DNA from: DASXRU01 sp033856235
GTDB taxonomy: Bacteria; Acidobacteriota; Blastocatellia; Pyrinomonadales; Pyrinomonadaceae
Length of the DNA: 64,000 nt
Direction: 5' to 3'
NCBI GenBank assembly: GCA_033856235.1
Contig: JAWVFI010000068.1
Location: 10,008 to 74,007 of the forward strand
Shown here: piece by piece, positions 18,512 to 27,910 of the stretch
Position numbering within the stretch: position 1 is the stretch's first letter
How the letters are laid out: each line of letters starts with the position of its first letter
Made by a program: the position numbers and the translations under genes
The notes under the pieces: model-generated
Seen by the model: only the letters and a program-made list of their open reading frames with translations
Databases searched by the model: none
What the model was told of the DNA's origin: nothing

Positions 18512-18822
18512 AGAGATCTCGCTCCCCTCGAAGAGTTAAACTCAATTACGCGCTCTTCACGCCTAATCTGCATCTGGTTCCTGTGGAAGGCGTGCACCGT
18601 TGACGTAATGAAAACAATTTGAAAAATGCCGCGATAATTCAGGCGCAGGACTTTTTCCTTGAGGCAAAGCGTGATGTTGTAAGGAACAATGGTCCGCGTT
18701 TCGGATGCAAGGAAACGTTGTCAACGCGTGAAGAAGCCTGTTCGAGCAGGCGCACAATAAACCCATGCGGCGGTTGCTGTCAATGGTAATCGCAGTCCCT
18801 CTTGCAGGTAACAAAACGTCAA

Positions 18823-18851
18823 TTGACAGCGCGGGTTGAAAGGTATATCTT
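18823..18851 (+). promoter_or_regulatory. Sigma70-type promoter candidate for the cupin cassette
   Basis: TTGACA at 18823-18828, a 17-base spacer, then TATCTT at 18846-18851. It lies in the 556-base divergent gap between the DyP gene and the cupin gene and points toward the latter, leaving a leader of roughly 210 bases. I see no other structure in that gap. Confidence 0.4.
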
Positions 18852-19067
18852 GCCGTCGATTTCACTCGGCATGGTCTTCGCTAATCTCATGGGCGCCGGA
18901 TCTTTGTCAGATTCTCACGCTCCTTTTTGTCAGACTAGTCAGTGCGGTACGGTCAGGCTGTTTTCGACTCCGGCCTTTTTCCCAAAGAGTACTGAGTTCC
19001 TGAACCTCTCTTTGACCCTTCGCAAAATCCTGGCGAGGCCGTTCGCGTTGGAGGAATAAACACAATC

Positions 19068-19586
19068 ATGTTCCGAATTTTTTCGCCTATTCATCAAATC
19101 GAAGTCGCCGCCCGCCGGCGGGTTTACAAAGAATTTATCGACAATCATAAAGAGCTGACCGCGATCTCGGTTGGTTGCCACAACGATATGATCATCCTGG
19201 AAAAGAACCAGGAGACCGAGGAGTCGGTGGCCATCCTGCTGGCTACCGGGGCTCCGGGCGAGCGCGTAGTGTTTCCCAAACACAAACATACGAAAGGCGA
19301 GGCCACTGTCTGCCTGGAAGGCCACTATGGCGAGTACCTGGCGGCAGATGAAAATGCCGACGATCTGTTTGAAGAGGGAATGACGCTCGGGGGATTTATG
19401 CAGCAGTACCCCGGAGTGGTGGAGCTGGGACAGCCGGAAGGAGACAAGACCCCCGTCAAGCTGGGGCCGGGCGCCCGCTGGTCCATGGGTAATGATACCG
19501 AGCACAAACCGTTCGGTTGGACCTCTGAGAATAACCTTCTGCTGGCGGAAATATACTGGGGAGGCCATAACGACATTACGGAGTAA
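19068..19586 (+). CDS. Cupin-like protein
   Basis: 172 residues, ATG 19068 with GGAGGA at 19050-19055. The middle carries FPKHKHTKGEATVCLEGHYG, which resembles cupin motif 1 (HxH..E..G). A later NDTEHKPFGWTSENNLLL could be motif 2 with a single His. No signal peptide. Cupins of this kind bind a metal and act as small oxygenases, isomerases or sensors. It opens a plus-strand run with the 791-residue gene (155 bases later) and the deoxyribosyltransferase-like gene. Function is not known; the cupin call rests on motif spacing. Confidence 0.65.
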   Translation: MFRIFSPIHQIEVAARRRVYKEFIDNHKELTAISVGCHNDMIILEKNQETEESVAILLATGAPGERVVFPKHKHTKGEATVCLEGHYGEYLAADENADDLFEEGMTLGGFMQQYPGVVELGQPEGDKTPVKLGPGARWSMGNDTEHKPFGWTSENNLLLAEIYWGGHNDITE

Positions 19587-19741
19587 GCGTTTGGAATTAC
19601 CGCGACTGCCTTGCTGAGGTACTCGACCTCAAACTGACCGCGGACTGCCTCACTCTCGGTTAAAGAAACAATCTCGTTCCGGTAACTCATTACCCGGGAC
19701 TATCTTCATCGTTCAAACCATACGCCATAAGGAGGCGCAAT

Positions 19742-22117
19742 ATGAGCACGTCACAACGCTTTCCCATTGAGGAGAAGGCCTACACCGCAGATCCTGATAA
19801 CAAGGGGAAAAGGGAAGAGCGACGCCGTTCGATCTTTGTCGATCGGCTGTTGAATGACGAGCTGGTTCTGTCTCCCATCCCGCCGGGGGCCCGCGGCAAA
19901 AATCCGATTCTCAAAAATCCTGTCGTAGACGTGCCCGTGGACATCACGGACGAAACGGAAAAGAACATGTTGAAGGCGCTGGACGCGGGCGCCCTTTCGC
20001 CGAGCACGATTCCTATGATCCTGCGCGAGGTTGCATTGCAGAATCGCGGTGAGATTCCCGCGCGCGAAGCAACTATTACCCACAGCGAAGACGTCATTGG
20101 CCTGGAGAGCGCGCTGGGCCAACTCGGGATGTGCGCGATTCGGGCCGCGCGCGCCACGCATGACGCTTTGCTGAAAGCGCCATCGCCATTCATGGAGTTC
20201 CGGATCAGACTATCGGACCGGGCCAAAGTGGCCTTGGCCTTGGGTTGGGAGGCGATTGCGCGATCGGGGAAATATCCCCTTCCGCCTTACGGCCTGCGAC
20301 GCCTGCAGAAGGTTGACTCCGCGCCGGCTGGAGCGTTTCACTTCGTCAGCGCGAGCGATAGCGATGCCGGCTATTTCTACACCATGGGAATCGCACTTTC
20401 GCCCGAAGCTCAAGCGTTAAAGACGACCAACGTTTCCTTTGGCCTGGATGGGGAACTGATCGTGCCCGGGCAGGCAGTTTCCCCTATTCCGCCGCTGCTT
20501 TCGCTAGCCAGCCGGCTGTTCGCTTCCGGCATCATGTCGAGCTCGAATATCTCCGAAGAGCAGCACTCGATTCCCATTCGCGCTTTTCCACAGCCGGATA
20601 ACTACACCGATCTCAAACCTGTCCGTCCGGGCCTCACCCCAATGGCACCGGCAAAGGGAGACCTCAGTATCGCGGTGCCCGCGATCGTGCTGCAATTGCA
20701 ACGCAACGGTGGCCGTTACCAAATCGACGCGGTGATCGATATTTCCGGTCTGGACCCGAAGGTTGCCGGAGAATTCGCGCGAAACGTTCTCAAGTCTCCC
20801 GAGGTCCTGAAAGCCCACGAAACGAGTCTGCCGACTCTGCCGCCGGACAAACAAAAACCCCTGGAGCAGCGTTTGGCGCTTTTCTATAACGTTGATCGCA
20901 CACTCGATGAGAAAGCCAGAACGATTGCGATGCGGGGGGCCATCGATCTGGGAGCTGAGTTAAGTCTGAAATACCTCGCGGTGATCGATGACGTTGAGGA
21001 TACCTGGATGCCGGGTATTCACGAGTATTTTGACTATGCGGAGATGAATGACCTGACCCGCTATGCAGATGAGAAAGGCGTCATTATTATCGACGCGCGG
21101 CCAGTTGATCCGATGTACACGTCGTCGACGGCGCTGCAACGCATCCAGTCAGTCATGACGACGCTTTCGGTGGACATTCTGAAGATGGGGATGTGGCTGA
21201 CGCTCGACGCCACGACCGCGGAAGCGGTTTGGAATCAAATCCAGACCAATCCCGCAATTTCACGGGGGATGTGCCTGATGCCGATTGGCATTGTTGAACC
21301 CTGGTCCGCGTTCGTCGACAATCGCGACCCGAACCGAAATGCCCGGGCGATCATCACTCCCTTCTCTAAAATCAAGTTCATGATCGCAGAGGCAAAACGT
21401 CTCGGCATGCATTCGCTTCTTACCGACACGCGGCACAAACAGAACTGGGTGCTGCTGGGTGCCCGCGACAATGATTTCCCGCCGCACCCTCGGGAAGGGA
21501 ATGGCGTGACCTCGCTGCTCTCGTGGCACGAATTCATGGAATGCGAGCGGTTGGCGCGCGACGCGAGCATCTTGCTGGGTCAGGCGGGCTCCATCGAAGT
21601 CTCGCAGATTTTCCAGATTATCAGCGGCACCACTTACGATGCGGCGCAGGATGGCCTTAATCCGGCGACTGCCTTTTGGACTGCTGAGACTGAACGCGTG
21701 CTGCGCAGCGAACACGCAATCAAGTCGGATGAAAATCTGCAGGAGCAACGCAGCGCTTCGGTAGATCCTTACCTCGCGGTGGTCAATCGCATCTACGAGT
21801 CGCACGCGAAAGTTGATGGCTGGCTGCAGTTCCTGGCCGACCGCTCGCAGGAGGGTGGTAAAGATGGCGAGGCCTTGTTGCAGTTGAAGGTCCGTCTGCT
21901 TGAGCTTAAGAAAAGCGCTGAGGCGGCTCAGGATAAAACCCTGCAAAGCCTGGCACAAAAGAACAATGACGCTGCTGTCTCTGCCTGGACCGAGTGTCGC
22001 GACGCCTATGCCAACTACCATGCGGCAGTACGCGACGAGTTCGGCCGCATTCGCCAGTTAGTATCGGATGAGTGGGCGCGGATGGGCGGCAAGAAAACAG
22101 TAACCGCCAGGAAGTAG
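19742..22117 (+). CDS. Large protein of unknown function, possible TIM-barrel domain
   Basis: 791 residues, preceded by a perfect AAGGAGG SD. No signal peptide or membrane segments. I do not recognise the whole. Residues about 420-640 alternate strands and helices (YLAVIDDVED, GVIIIDARPVD, DILKMGMWLTLDA). They include LLTDTRHKQNW and, after a helix, ILLGQAGSIEVSQI, an order reminiscent of MfnB-type (5-formylfuran-3-yl)methyl phosphate synthase barrels (DT-K, then AGS). That is a tentative resemblance only. The last 150 residues are helical and possibly coiled coil (LLQLKVRLLELKKSAEAAQDK). The genes on either side (cupin-like and nucleoside-deoxyribosyltransferase-like) suggest small-molecule chemistry on a nucleoside or sugar phosphate. 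Confidence 0.8.
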   Translation: MSTSQRFPIEEKAYTADPDNKGKREERRRSIFVDRLLNDELVLSPIPPGARGKNPILKNPVVDVPVDITDETEKNMLKALDAGALSPSTIPMILREVALQNRGEIPAREATITHSEDVIGLESALGQLGMCAIRAARATHDALLKAPSPFMEFRIRLSDRAKVALALGWEAIARSGKYPLPPYGLRRLQKVDSAPAGAFHFVSASDSDAGYFYTMGIALSPEAQALKTTNVSFGLDGELIVPGQAVSPIPPLLSLASRLFASGIMSSSNISEEQHSIPIRAFPQPDNYTDLKPVRPGLTPMAPAKGDLSIAVPAIVLQLQRNGGRYQIDAVIDISGLDPKVAGEFARNVLKSPEVLKAHETSLPTLPPDKQKPLEQRLALFYNVDRTLDEKARTIAMRGAIDLGAELSLKYLAVIDDVEDTWMPGIHEYFDYAEMNDLTRYADEKGVIIIDARPVDPMYTSSTALQRIQSVMTTLSVDILKMGMWLTLDATTAEAVWNQIQTNPAISRGMCLMPIGIVEPWSAFVDNRDPNRNARAIITPFSKIKFMIAEAKRLGMHSLLTDTRHKQNWVLLGARDNDFPPHPREGNGVTSLLSWHEFMECERLARDASILLGQAGSIEVSQIFQIISGTTYDAAQDGLNPATAFWTAETERVLRSEHAIKSDENLQEQRSASVDPYLAVVNRIYESHAKVDGWLQFLADRSQEGGKDGEALLQLKVRLLELKKSAEAAQDKTLQSLAQKNNDAAVSAWTECRDAYANYHAAVRDEFGRIRQLVSDEWARMGGKKTVTARK

Positions 22118-22123
22118 GCGTCA

Positions 22124-22192
22124 GTAACGCAAACGGTTAGTTTGCGATGAATGAATGGTATTCAAAGGGCGCAACCTAACCGTTTGCGTTAC
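22124..22192. repeat. Perfect 17-bp inverted repeat between cassette genes
   Basis: GTAACGCAAACGGTTAG at 22124-22140 and its exact reverse complement at 22176-22192, with a 35-base loop. It starts 6 bases after the stop of the 791-residue gene and ends 27 bases before the next start, so it may modulate read-through or mRNA stability within the cassette. Confidence 0.8.
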
Positions 22193-22219
22193 AAAATCAA
22201 TACCAAACCTGGAGCAACT

Positions 22220-23158
22220 ATGAGCAAAAAGATCCTCAAGGAGTCAGCTGCGAAAAAGAGTTCCGCTAACGGTAAGGAAACTAGACAAGCGCCCCCGGTC
22301 ATGTCCAGCGAGCAGGCCCTGACTGCACGCCGGAAAATCATGAGCCAGAAAGTGAACGTGCTCAGCGATGCCCGTGTTTATCTTTCGGGGCCGATGGACT
22401 TTGTCGCCTCGCGTGTCGAAGAGAAGAACAATGGCTGGCGTAATCGCGTGGGCCAGTTCCTGAAAAAAATGGGCACCACCGTGTACGATCCGTGGAACAA
22501 GCCGACGGTCATCGGCATGCCTGAGTATGGAAAGGAGGATGAGCTGACCAGCTCGGCCAGGGACAAGTGGACCTATGACAGTTCACCGAGCGGCGACAAG
22601 TTGCGCGCCCGGATCTGCGACGCGTTCTGGCCCACACTGCATATCGATCTACGCATGGTGGACACCACGGACTTTACCATCTCCTACTGTCCCACAAATG
22701 TTTACAGCGTCGGCACCGTCCATGAAATCGTCATGGCAACGTTGCAATACAAACCGGTGCTGTTTGTCAGCCCGCCCATTGTCTTCCCAGCGCTGGACGA
22801 ATTGAAGCAGCACTTTGCCAAGAACAAGGATGATGCCGGGGCGAAGTTGCTGGATAGCCTGGTAGAACAATCGTCGCTGAAGGTCAACGAAAAGGGCATT
22901 CCCAGCTTGTGGTACATGGCCCTGTTGAATGCTCATTACTTTTTCGATGGCTTTGGCTTTGCTCCATACTTCAAAGATTTTCCTTCATGGAAACACAGCG
23001 CCCTGGACGAGCGCGAAGAGAAGTATCCGCCGCAACGGCCGTTGTTGCCGTACCTGGAACAGCTCAACCAGCAAATTCCGAAGCGTTATGACCTGGAGCA
23101 AGACAAGTACGTGGAGAATGAGGACTGGCTGATCCTGAATTCCAAAGACGTGCAGTGA
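22220..23158 (+). CDS. Nucleoside 2-deoxyribosyltransferase-like protein
   Basis: 312 residues from ATG 22220 with GGAG upstream; the longer frame from 22151 runs through the inverted repeat. After a Lys/Ser-rich tail of about 45 residues comes DARVYLSGPMDF, the start of nucleoside 2-deoxyribosyltransferase-like folds. It is followed by IDLRMVDTTDFTI and SVGTVHEIVMATLQYKPVLF, where the Glu of GTxxE matches the usual nucleophile position. Members exchange bases on deoxyribose or hydrolyse N-glycosidic bonds in nucleotide salvage; some serve in defence or natural-product pathways. The C-terminal 100 residues have no assigned function. It closes the cupin/791-residue cassette and is followed by a hairpin. 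Confidence 0.7.
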   Translation: MSKKILKESAAKKSSANGKETRQAPPVMSSEQALTARRKIMSQKVNVLSDARVYLSGPMDFVASRVEEKNNGWRNRVGQFLKKMGTTVYDPWNKPTVIGMPEYGKEDELTSSARDKWTYDSSPSGDKLRARICDAFWPTLHIDLRMVDTTDFTISYCPTNVYSVGTVHEIVMATLQYKPVLFVSPPIVFPALDELKQHFAKNKDDAGAKLLDSLVEQSSLKVNEKGIPSLWYMALLNAHYFFDGFGFAPYFKDFPSWKHSALDEREEKYPPQRPLLPYLEQLNQQIPKRYDLEQDKYVENEDWLILNSKDVQ

Positions 23159-23164
23159 CTTACC

Positions 23165-23220
23165 GTGAATTCGTGGAGTGTCTCGCTCCGGTTCTAAGCG
23201 CACCCTCCACGAATTTTCAC
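23165..23220 (+). terminator. Hairpin after the cassette, terminator-like
   Basis: GTGAATTCGTGGAG (23165-23178) pairs with CTCCACGAATTTTCAC (23205-23220) apart from two extra T. It starts 6 bases after the stop codon. The T run is short and inside the stem, so intrinsic termination is plausible but not classical. Confidence 0.45.
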
Positions 23221-23234
23221 GATGCTCCCGCTAC

Positions 23235-23307
23235 AGGTGTTCAGAGTACAAACTTTAGTTTGCGGTTTTGCGGAAACGGCAAGCTAAAGCTTGTACTCTA
23301 AACGCCT
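23235..23307. repeat. Imperfect fold-back between convergent genes
   Basis: Left side 23235-23261 (TCAGAGTACAAACTTTAG) faces right side 23282-23307 (CTAAAGCTTGTACTCTAA). It sits between convergent genes and may be a bidirectional terminator. Confidence 0.65.
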
Positions 23308-23341
23308 GAACCGCGCATTGACGATATCGCTCCAACGTTTT

Positions 23342-24709
23342 CTAGCTCTCCTGATCCAGCAGCTTCCGAAACGCCTGCCACTGCGTGCCTACCGCACGAT
23401 AAGTTCTCCTAATCCGCACGAAGTAGAACAACAACCTGCCGGAGTGAAATAGCCAGGACACGTAGAGGTACAGCAGGCATTTCAAAATGAGGGCGAGGTC
23501 TATCAGCAGCACGGTCCAGACGGTCGTCTTTTCGAGATACAGAAACAGCGGCTGAATCGCGGTGTAGGAATAGAGAGCGATGAGCAACCAGGGACGCGGT
23601 CCAAGAAACTTACTTTGCAGACGCCCAACGAAGAGGGCCATGGCAATCGCGCCGGCAATACCGCTCGCCACACTTGCGCCTTTTGGTATCAACGCCGGAT
23701 CCAGTGGCAGGACAAACAAGAACGCGAAGAGAGTGACCACTACGAGGAAGAAAAATATGCCGATCAAAGGAGTGTCCACGATGTTGCGATTCTCAGCTTC
23801 GTCCTCTGTCCTTTTATTAAGAACATAGAAACAAAGAAAGATCATCAACGTGTTCCAGTTATTGAAGAGCGTATTGAACAGGCTCAGGGTAAAACCCAGG
23901 GTCCGCTGTCCCTGATTGATGAGATTGTCCACCTCCAGGCCTTTGAATCCGGTGACGGCGAGGAAAGCATAAAGACAGATCCACGAAAGGAGCAGCCAGC
24001 GCCAATATTTTGTGTACTGGGCCAGCGCCCGTCGCGGATCGTCTTTATCTCTCTCAAAATCAGAAAGATTTTCATAACCGGCCTTTTTGATTTCCTCCTC
24101 TTTTTCTCGAGCAATTGCGCCCAGACCTCTTGGCCGGCGCATCAGGAATGAGTGGGCGAGGGCAATTAGAATCACGACCAATTGAGCTAGTGAAGCTGCA
24201 GACTTGGCTTGATTGGTGCGCCAAAAGAAAAGGGCTATGGACAAAGCCAACGTAGCCAGCACGCAAAGACATAGGACCGCGGTTACTGCTTTACCCGGCC
24301 CCCGCATCCATTCTTCAAATGTGTCCATGCCCGAGGCACTGCGCGAACCCTGAGTAAATCTCGCGTCGGAGCGGTCTGAGATTGCCCCTTCTTCATTTGT
24401 TTCCCGGGCGAAAATGTATCCTCGCTTGGGGACCGTTCTTATGATCTGCTGAGCTTCGTCGCCGAGCTTGTGCCGGATATCCTTTAGGCATTGGACGAGG
24501 GAGTCATCTGTGACCGCGGTGTCACCCCAAACTGCCCGGATCAATTCCTCTTTGGAGATCAGGCGTCCGTTGTTCTCGACAAGATGCTTCAGAACCTCAA
24601 ACGACTGCGGGCGCAGTTTGAGCTCGTCCTCGCCGCGCAACAGGCAGCCACGCGTCAGGTCGAGCCGGAACTCATCAAAAAAATATGTTTGGTGTAGCGG
24701 TTTAGACAT
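23342..24709 (-). CDS. Winged-helix (OmpR/PhoB-type) DNA-binding membrane protein, CadC-like
   Basis: 455 residues. The N-terminus (residues 8-105) is an OmpR/PhoB C-terminal winged helix: LRPQSFEVLKHLVENNG, SKEELIRAVWGDTAVTDDSL, then IRTVPKRGYIF. There is no receiver domain. From about residue 135 the protein has roughly eight hydrophobic segments (for example AVLCLCVLATLALSIALFFW and WLLLSWICLYAFLAVTG). The architecture is that of membrane-bound one-component regulators such as CadC/ToxR, but with a polytopic sensor in place of a periplasmic domain. The signal and targets are unknown. It is transcribed toward the cassette and divergently from the POT transporter, 277 bases away. Confidence 0.88.
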   Translation of the reverse strand: MSKPLHQTYFFDEFRLDLTRGCLLRGEDELKLRPQSFEVLKHLVENNGRLISKEELIRAVWGDTAVTDDSLVQCLKDIRHKLGDEAQQIIRTVPKRGYIFARETNEEGAISDRSDARFTQGSRSASGMDTFEEWMRGPGKAVTAVLCLCVLATLALSIALFFWRTNQAKSAASLAQLVVILIALAHSFLMRRPRGLGAIAREKEEEIKKAGYENLSDFERDKDDPRRALAQYTKYWRWLLLSWICLYAFLAVTGFKGLEVDNLINQGQRTLGFTLSLFNTLFNNWNTLMIFLCFYVLNKRTEDEAENRNIVDTPLIGIFFFLVVVTLFAFLFVLPLDPALIPKGASVASGIAGAIAMALFVGRLQSKFLGPRPWLLIALYSYTAIQPLFLYLEKTTVWTVLLIDLALILKCLLYLYVSWLFHSGRLLFYFVRIRRTYRAVGTQWQAFRKLLDQES

Positions 24710-24759
24710 ATCCCAGTCGGAGTTGATGCGCTGATTCGTGTCCCTTCCTGAGTTTCATG

Positions 24760-24865
24760 TAGCTAATGAATCGTCCGCTGAGGATTCTGAGGCACACGAT
24801 TCACGAAACGACACTAACTGCACTAAAGACCACGAAATCGGAGTATTTGTGTAAAGCCAGGCACA
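24760..24865. repeat. Dispersed TTCGTG/CACGAA element, copy A
   Basis: It contains CACGATTCACGAAACGACAC, then CACTAAAGACCACGAAATC and TGTGTAAAGCC. Same order and orientation as copy B (26430-26535); inverted relative to C and E. It fills much of the divergent gap between the winged-helix gene and the POT gene. Confidence 0.75.
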
Positions 24866-24986
24866 TCATAGCTCCAATTCTCAGGCTTTCACCAATCTTT
24901 CCCAAGTCCTTCCTTAATATTTCGGGATCCTTTCATTACTCGTCTTCGTCCGGCAGGTATCTTGCGCCCCGGAGGAACAAGCAACC

Positions 24987-26399
24987 ATGCGCGTTGATTC
25001 CGATTCGCGATCCGAACCCGTCGGGGTTTCGAGATCAGTCGAGAGGCGTGAACCATCTCTCGTCACCAAGAGCGACGACCGGTCCGGCATCGGCGGGCAT
25101 CCCGCGGGATTGACGACGCTTTTCCTGACCGAAATGTGGGAACGGTTCAGCTACTACGGAATGCGTGCGTTGCTGGTGCTGTACATGGTGGCGCCTGCAG
25201 CCGGCGGTGGGTTGGGCTTCGGGGTATCAAAGGCGACCCGCATCTACGGCATGTACACCGGCGCGGTCTATTTCACGAACATCTTTGGCGGGCTGTTGGC
25301 CGATCGCTTCTTTGGAGCTCGTCTGGCTGTTTTGCTGGGCGGAATCATTATCGCCTGCGGACATTTTTCGATGGCCCTGCAAGCGTGGCCTCCCAGTTTC
25401 TATCTCGGAATCTTTCTGATCGTTATCGGCACTGGCCTGTTGAAGCCCAACATCTCGGTGATGGTGGGAAAGCTGTACCGTGACGACGACCCCCGGCGCG
25501 ACAGTGGGTTTTCCATCTTCTATATGGGCATCAACCTGGGAGGGATGATCGCGCCGCTGATCTGCGGCTACATCGGCCAGCGTATCGATTGGCACCTGGG
25601 GTTCGCCACGGCCGGCGTGGGAATGACGCTCGGCTTAAGTCAATACGTGTTACATCGCAAGCGCCTGGCCCACGTGGGTGGACGTCCACAAAAACAGACA
25701 AAGGCCCAGGTCGGAGAAGCGCCGGCACTAATTCCAAAGCTCACCAGCGAGGACAAAAGCCGCCTCGGGGTGGTGGTGCTGCTTTGCTTCTTCGCGATTC
25801 TTTTCTGGACCGCATTTGAGCAGTCAGGATCCAGCTTCAACCTCTTTGCGGAACGGCAGACGTCGACGGACTTACACGGTCTGTCGTTTCCCTCAAGCTG
25901 GTTTCAATCGGTTAACTCCATTTTCATCCTTGCGCTGGCCCCGGTGTTTTCAATGATCTGGCTGCGGATGGGACGGCGCCAACCCTCAAGCCCGGTCAAG
26001 TTCACCTTTGGATTGTTGTTTGTGAGCGCTGGGATGTTTGTCATGGCAATCGCTTCGTTATGGATCGGGGCCGGCAAAGTAAGCCCGCTTTGGCTGATTG
26101 CGGTCTATTTCATCCACACGATCGGCGAGCTTTGCTTGAGCCCGGTCGGACTAAGCACGGTGACCAAACTTTCGCCGGCGCGAATGGTCGGTTTGATGAT
26201 GGGAGTGTGGTTCCTGGCAGCATCGATTGGCAGTTATCTGGCGGGGTGGGCGGCCGGTTTTTACCAGGACGACGGTCACACGCTCTTCAGACTATTCGGA
26301 TCACTTGGATTGGTTACGTTGTTGGGAGCGGTGTCGCTGTTTCTCTTAGTGCCGTTCGCGAAAAGATTGACGGAACGGAGACTAGGGGCTGAGCAGTGA
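24987..26399 (+). CDS. POT/PTR2-family proton-dependent oligopeptide transporter
   Basis: 470 residues with about 12 hydrophobic segments. Signature motifs: LFLTEMWERFSYYGMRALLVLYM (ExxERFxYYG), then GGLLADRFFGARLAVLLGG, and FSIFYMGINLGGMIAPLICG, which matches the family FYxxINxG motif. The ATG is preceded by GGAGGAA. These inner-membrane symporters import di- and tripeptides. A neighbouring gene codes for an amino-acid-type ABC binding lipoprotein, so the region may serve peptide and amino-acid uptake. Identification is firm; cargo is not. Confidence 0.94.
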   Translation: MRVDSDSRSEPVGVSRSVERREPSLVTKSDDRSGIGGHPAGLTTLFLTEMWERFSYYGMRALLVLYMVAPAAGGGLGFGVSKATRIYGMYTGAVYFTNIFGGLLADRFFGARLAVLLGGIIIACGHFSMALQAWPPSFYLGIFLIVIGTGLLKPNISVMVGKLYRDDDPRRDSGFSIFYMGINLGGMIAPLICGYIGQRIDWHLGFATAGVGMTLGLSQYVLHRKRLAHVGGRPQKQTKAQVGEAPALIPKLTSEDKSRLGVVVLLCFFAILFWTAFEQSGSSFNLFAERQTSTDLHGLSFPSSWFQSVNSIFILALAPVFSMIWLRMGRRQPSSPVKFTFGLLFVSAGMFVMAIASLWIGAGKVSPLWLIAVYFIHTIGELCLSPVGLSTVTKLSPARMVGLMMGVWFLAASIGSYLAGWAAGFYQDDGHTLFRLFGSLGLVTLLGAVSLFLLVPFAKRLTERRLGAEQ

Positions 26400-26429
26400 G
26401 TACCGTGACGATCTCCAGGACCTGTTTTG

Positions 26430-26535
26430 ATTCGCGTAATTCGTGAATTTCGTGAATCGTGGGCTGAAGAATCGGTTCACGAAATCACACTAACCACACT
26501 AAAGAACACGAAACAGTTTTGTGCAAAGCGCAGAT
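26430..26535. repeat. Dispersed TTCGTG/CACGAA element, copy B
   Basis: It includes TTCGTGAATTTCGTGAATCG, CACACTAACCACACTAAAG and TTTTGTGCAAAGC. It lies between the POT stop and the binding-protein gene. Confidence 0.8.
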
Positions 26536-26580
26536 TAGAAACACTCGCTCGGAGCCTAAACCTAACTCCAAGGAACGATC

Positions 26581-27756
26581 ATGAGAAAATTTAAGACACT
26601 GCTGGTCGCAATCTGTTTAGCAAACACTTTCGCCTGCGGCTCGTGTCGCACTGGGGACAACACTGGTACCGGAGGCAATACTGTCAGGATTGGGTTGCTC
26701 ATGTCCATGACCGGCGACACGGCCAACTTCGGCATTTCTTCGTCAAACGCAATTCGGATGGCCACTGATGAAGTGAACAAGGATGGCGGAATCAACGGCA
26801 AACAGATCGAACTCCTGTTGCAGGATGACCGCTCCGACGCGACTGAGGCAGCCAACATCGTTACCAAATTTGTCTCCCAGGACGGCGTCCACGCCATTAT
26901 CGGCGAGGTCGGGAGTTCGAGGACGCTCGCGGCAGCTCCTATCGCGCAGAACGCAAAAGTTCCAATGCTTACGCCTTCTTCAACCAATCCCGATGTCACA
27001 AAGAAAGGCGACTATATTTTTCGTAGTTGCTTTATTGATACCGTCCAAGGCCCGGCCATGTCCCAGTTCGCCGCAGTGCGGCTGAACGCAAAACGCGCGG
27101 CCTTGCTGATCGATCGCCGCAACGATTATTCGACGGGATTGGAAAAGACGATCACCGATGCCTATGTGAAGCTGGGCGGCCAGATCGTTATTACGCAGTC
27201 ATACCAGGCAGGTGATCAGGATTTCAACGCGCAGATTACTTCCATCAAGGGCGCAAACCCGGAAGTGATTTTCGTTCCCGGATACTATGGCGATGTAGGA
27301 CTGATTGCGAAACAGGCCCGGGACAAGGGCCTGAGCGTTCCTCTCGTGGGCGGCGACGGATGGAACTCGCCAAGTCTTTACCAGATCGGCGGCGCCGCAC
27401 TGGATGGCTCGTACTTCACCAACCACTATTCACCGGACGATCCCGATCCGCGAGTGCAGAGATTTGTGAGCGCTTACCAAGCGCGGTATGGAACGGTGCC
27501 CGATGCGCTGGCCGCCACCGGTTACGATGCGGCCCACATCATGTTTGACGCAATTAGGCGCGCCGGCTCGCTGGAAGGCGCCGCAATTCGCGATGCCCTG
27601 GCGGCAACCAAAGGCTTTCCTGGCGTCACGGGAACGGTAACATTCAATGAGAACCGCGACGCCGTAAAACCAATCGTCATGATCAGGATCGAGCCGGGCG
27701 GAAAGTTTGTGCTGCAGGAGCGCCTGCAGACAGAAGGTGCGGCTAAGGCTGAATGA
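26581..27756 (+). CDS. Branched-chain amino-acid-type ABC substrate-binding lipoprotein
   Basis: 391 residues, SD AAGGA before ATG 26581. A signal peptide ends at ANTFACGSC, a lipobox, so it is a lipoprotein. The mature part has the LivJ/Leu-Ile-Val binding fold: RIGLLMSMTGDTANFG, then NKDGGINGKQIELLLQDD, IGEVGSSRTLAAAPIAQ, and LTPSSTNPDVT. No permease or ATPase gene is near, so it is an orphan here; it may work with a transporter elsewhere or as a sensor subunit. Ligand is inferred from family only. Confidence 0.92.
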   Translation: MRKFKTLLVAICLANTFACGSCRTGDNTGTGGNTVRIGLLMSMTGDTANFGISSSNAIRMATDEVNKDGGINGKQIELLLQDDRSDATEAANIVTKFVSQDGVHAIIGEVGSSRTLAAAPIAQNAKVPMLTPSSTNPDVTKKGDYIFRSCFIDTVQGPAMSQFAAVRLNAKRAALLIDRRNDYSTGLEKTITDAYVKLGGQIVITQSYQAGDQDFNAQITSIKGANPEVIFVPGYYGDVGLIAKQARDKGLSVPLVGGDGWNSPSLYQIGGAALDGSYFTNHYSPDDPDPRVQRFVSAYQARYGTVPDALAATGYDAAHIMFDAIRRAGSLEGAAIRDALAATKGFPGVTGTVTFNENRDAVKPIVMIRIEPGGKFVLQERLQTEGAAKAE

Positions 27757-27782
27757 AAACCTGCGGTCTCGAAAGCCTTCTG

Positions 27783-27910
27783 GAGCGTGAGGCTTTGCAC
27801 AAAAACTCCGATTTTGTGTTCTTTAGTGTTCTTAGTGTGCTTTCGTGAATCGTATCACTGCGATTCGTCAGCGCACGATACACGAAACCCACGAACTCAC
27901 ACGAATCAAC
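27783..27910. repeat. Dispersed TTCGTG/CACGAA element, copy C
   Basis: It reads GGCTTTGCACAAA, TTGTGTTCTTTAGTGTTCTT, TTTCGTGAATCGTA, then CACGATACACGAAACCCACG and CACACGAATCAA. It is among the longest copies together with E and has an internal inverted repeat around CGATTCG. The remaining gap up to 28187 shows no gene. Confidence 0.8.

Noticed and set aside
18802..19059. 85-codon ORF upstream of the cupin gene
   Set aside because: It overlaps the promoter candidate, has no SD and no recognisable pattern; treated as leader DNA.
24760..24865. TTCGTG element as a tRNA or riboswitch
   Set aside because: No cloverleaf, no T-loop and no known aptamer pattern; the same sequence recurs in unrelated contexts.
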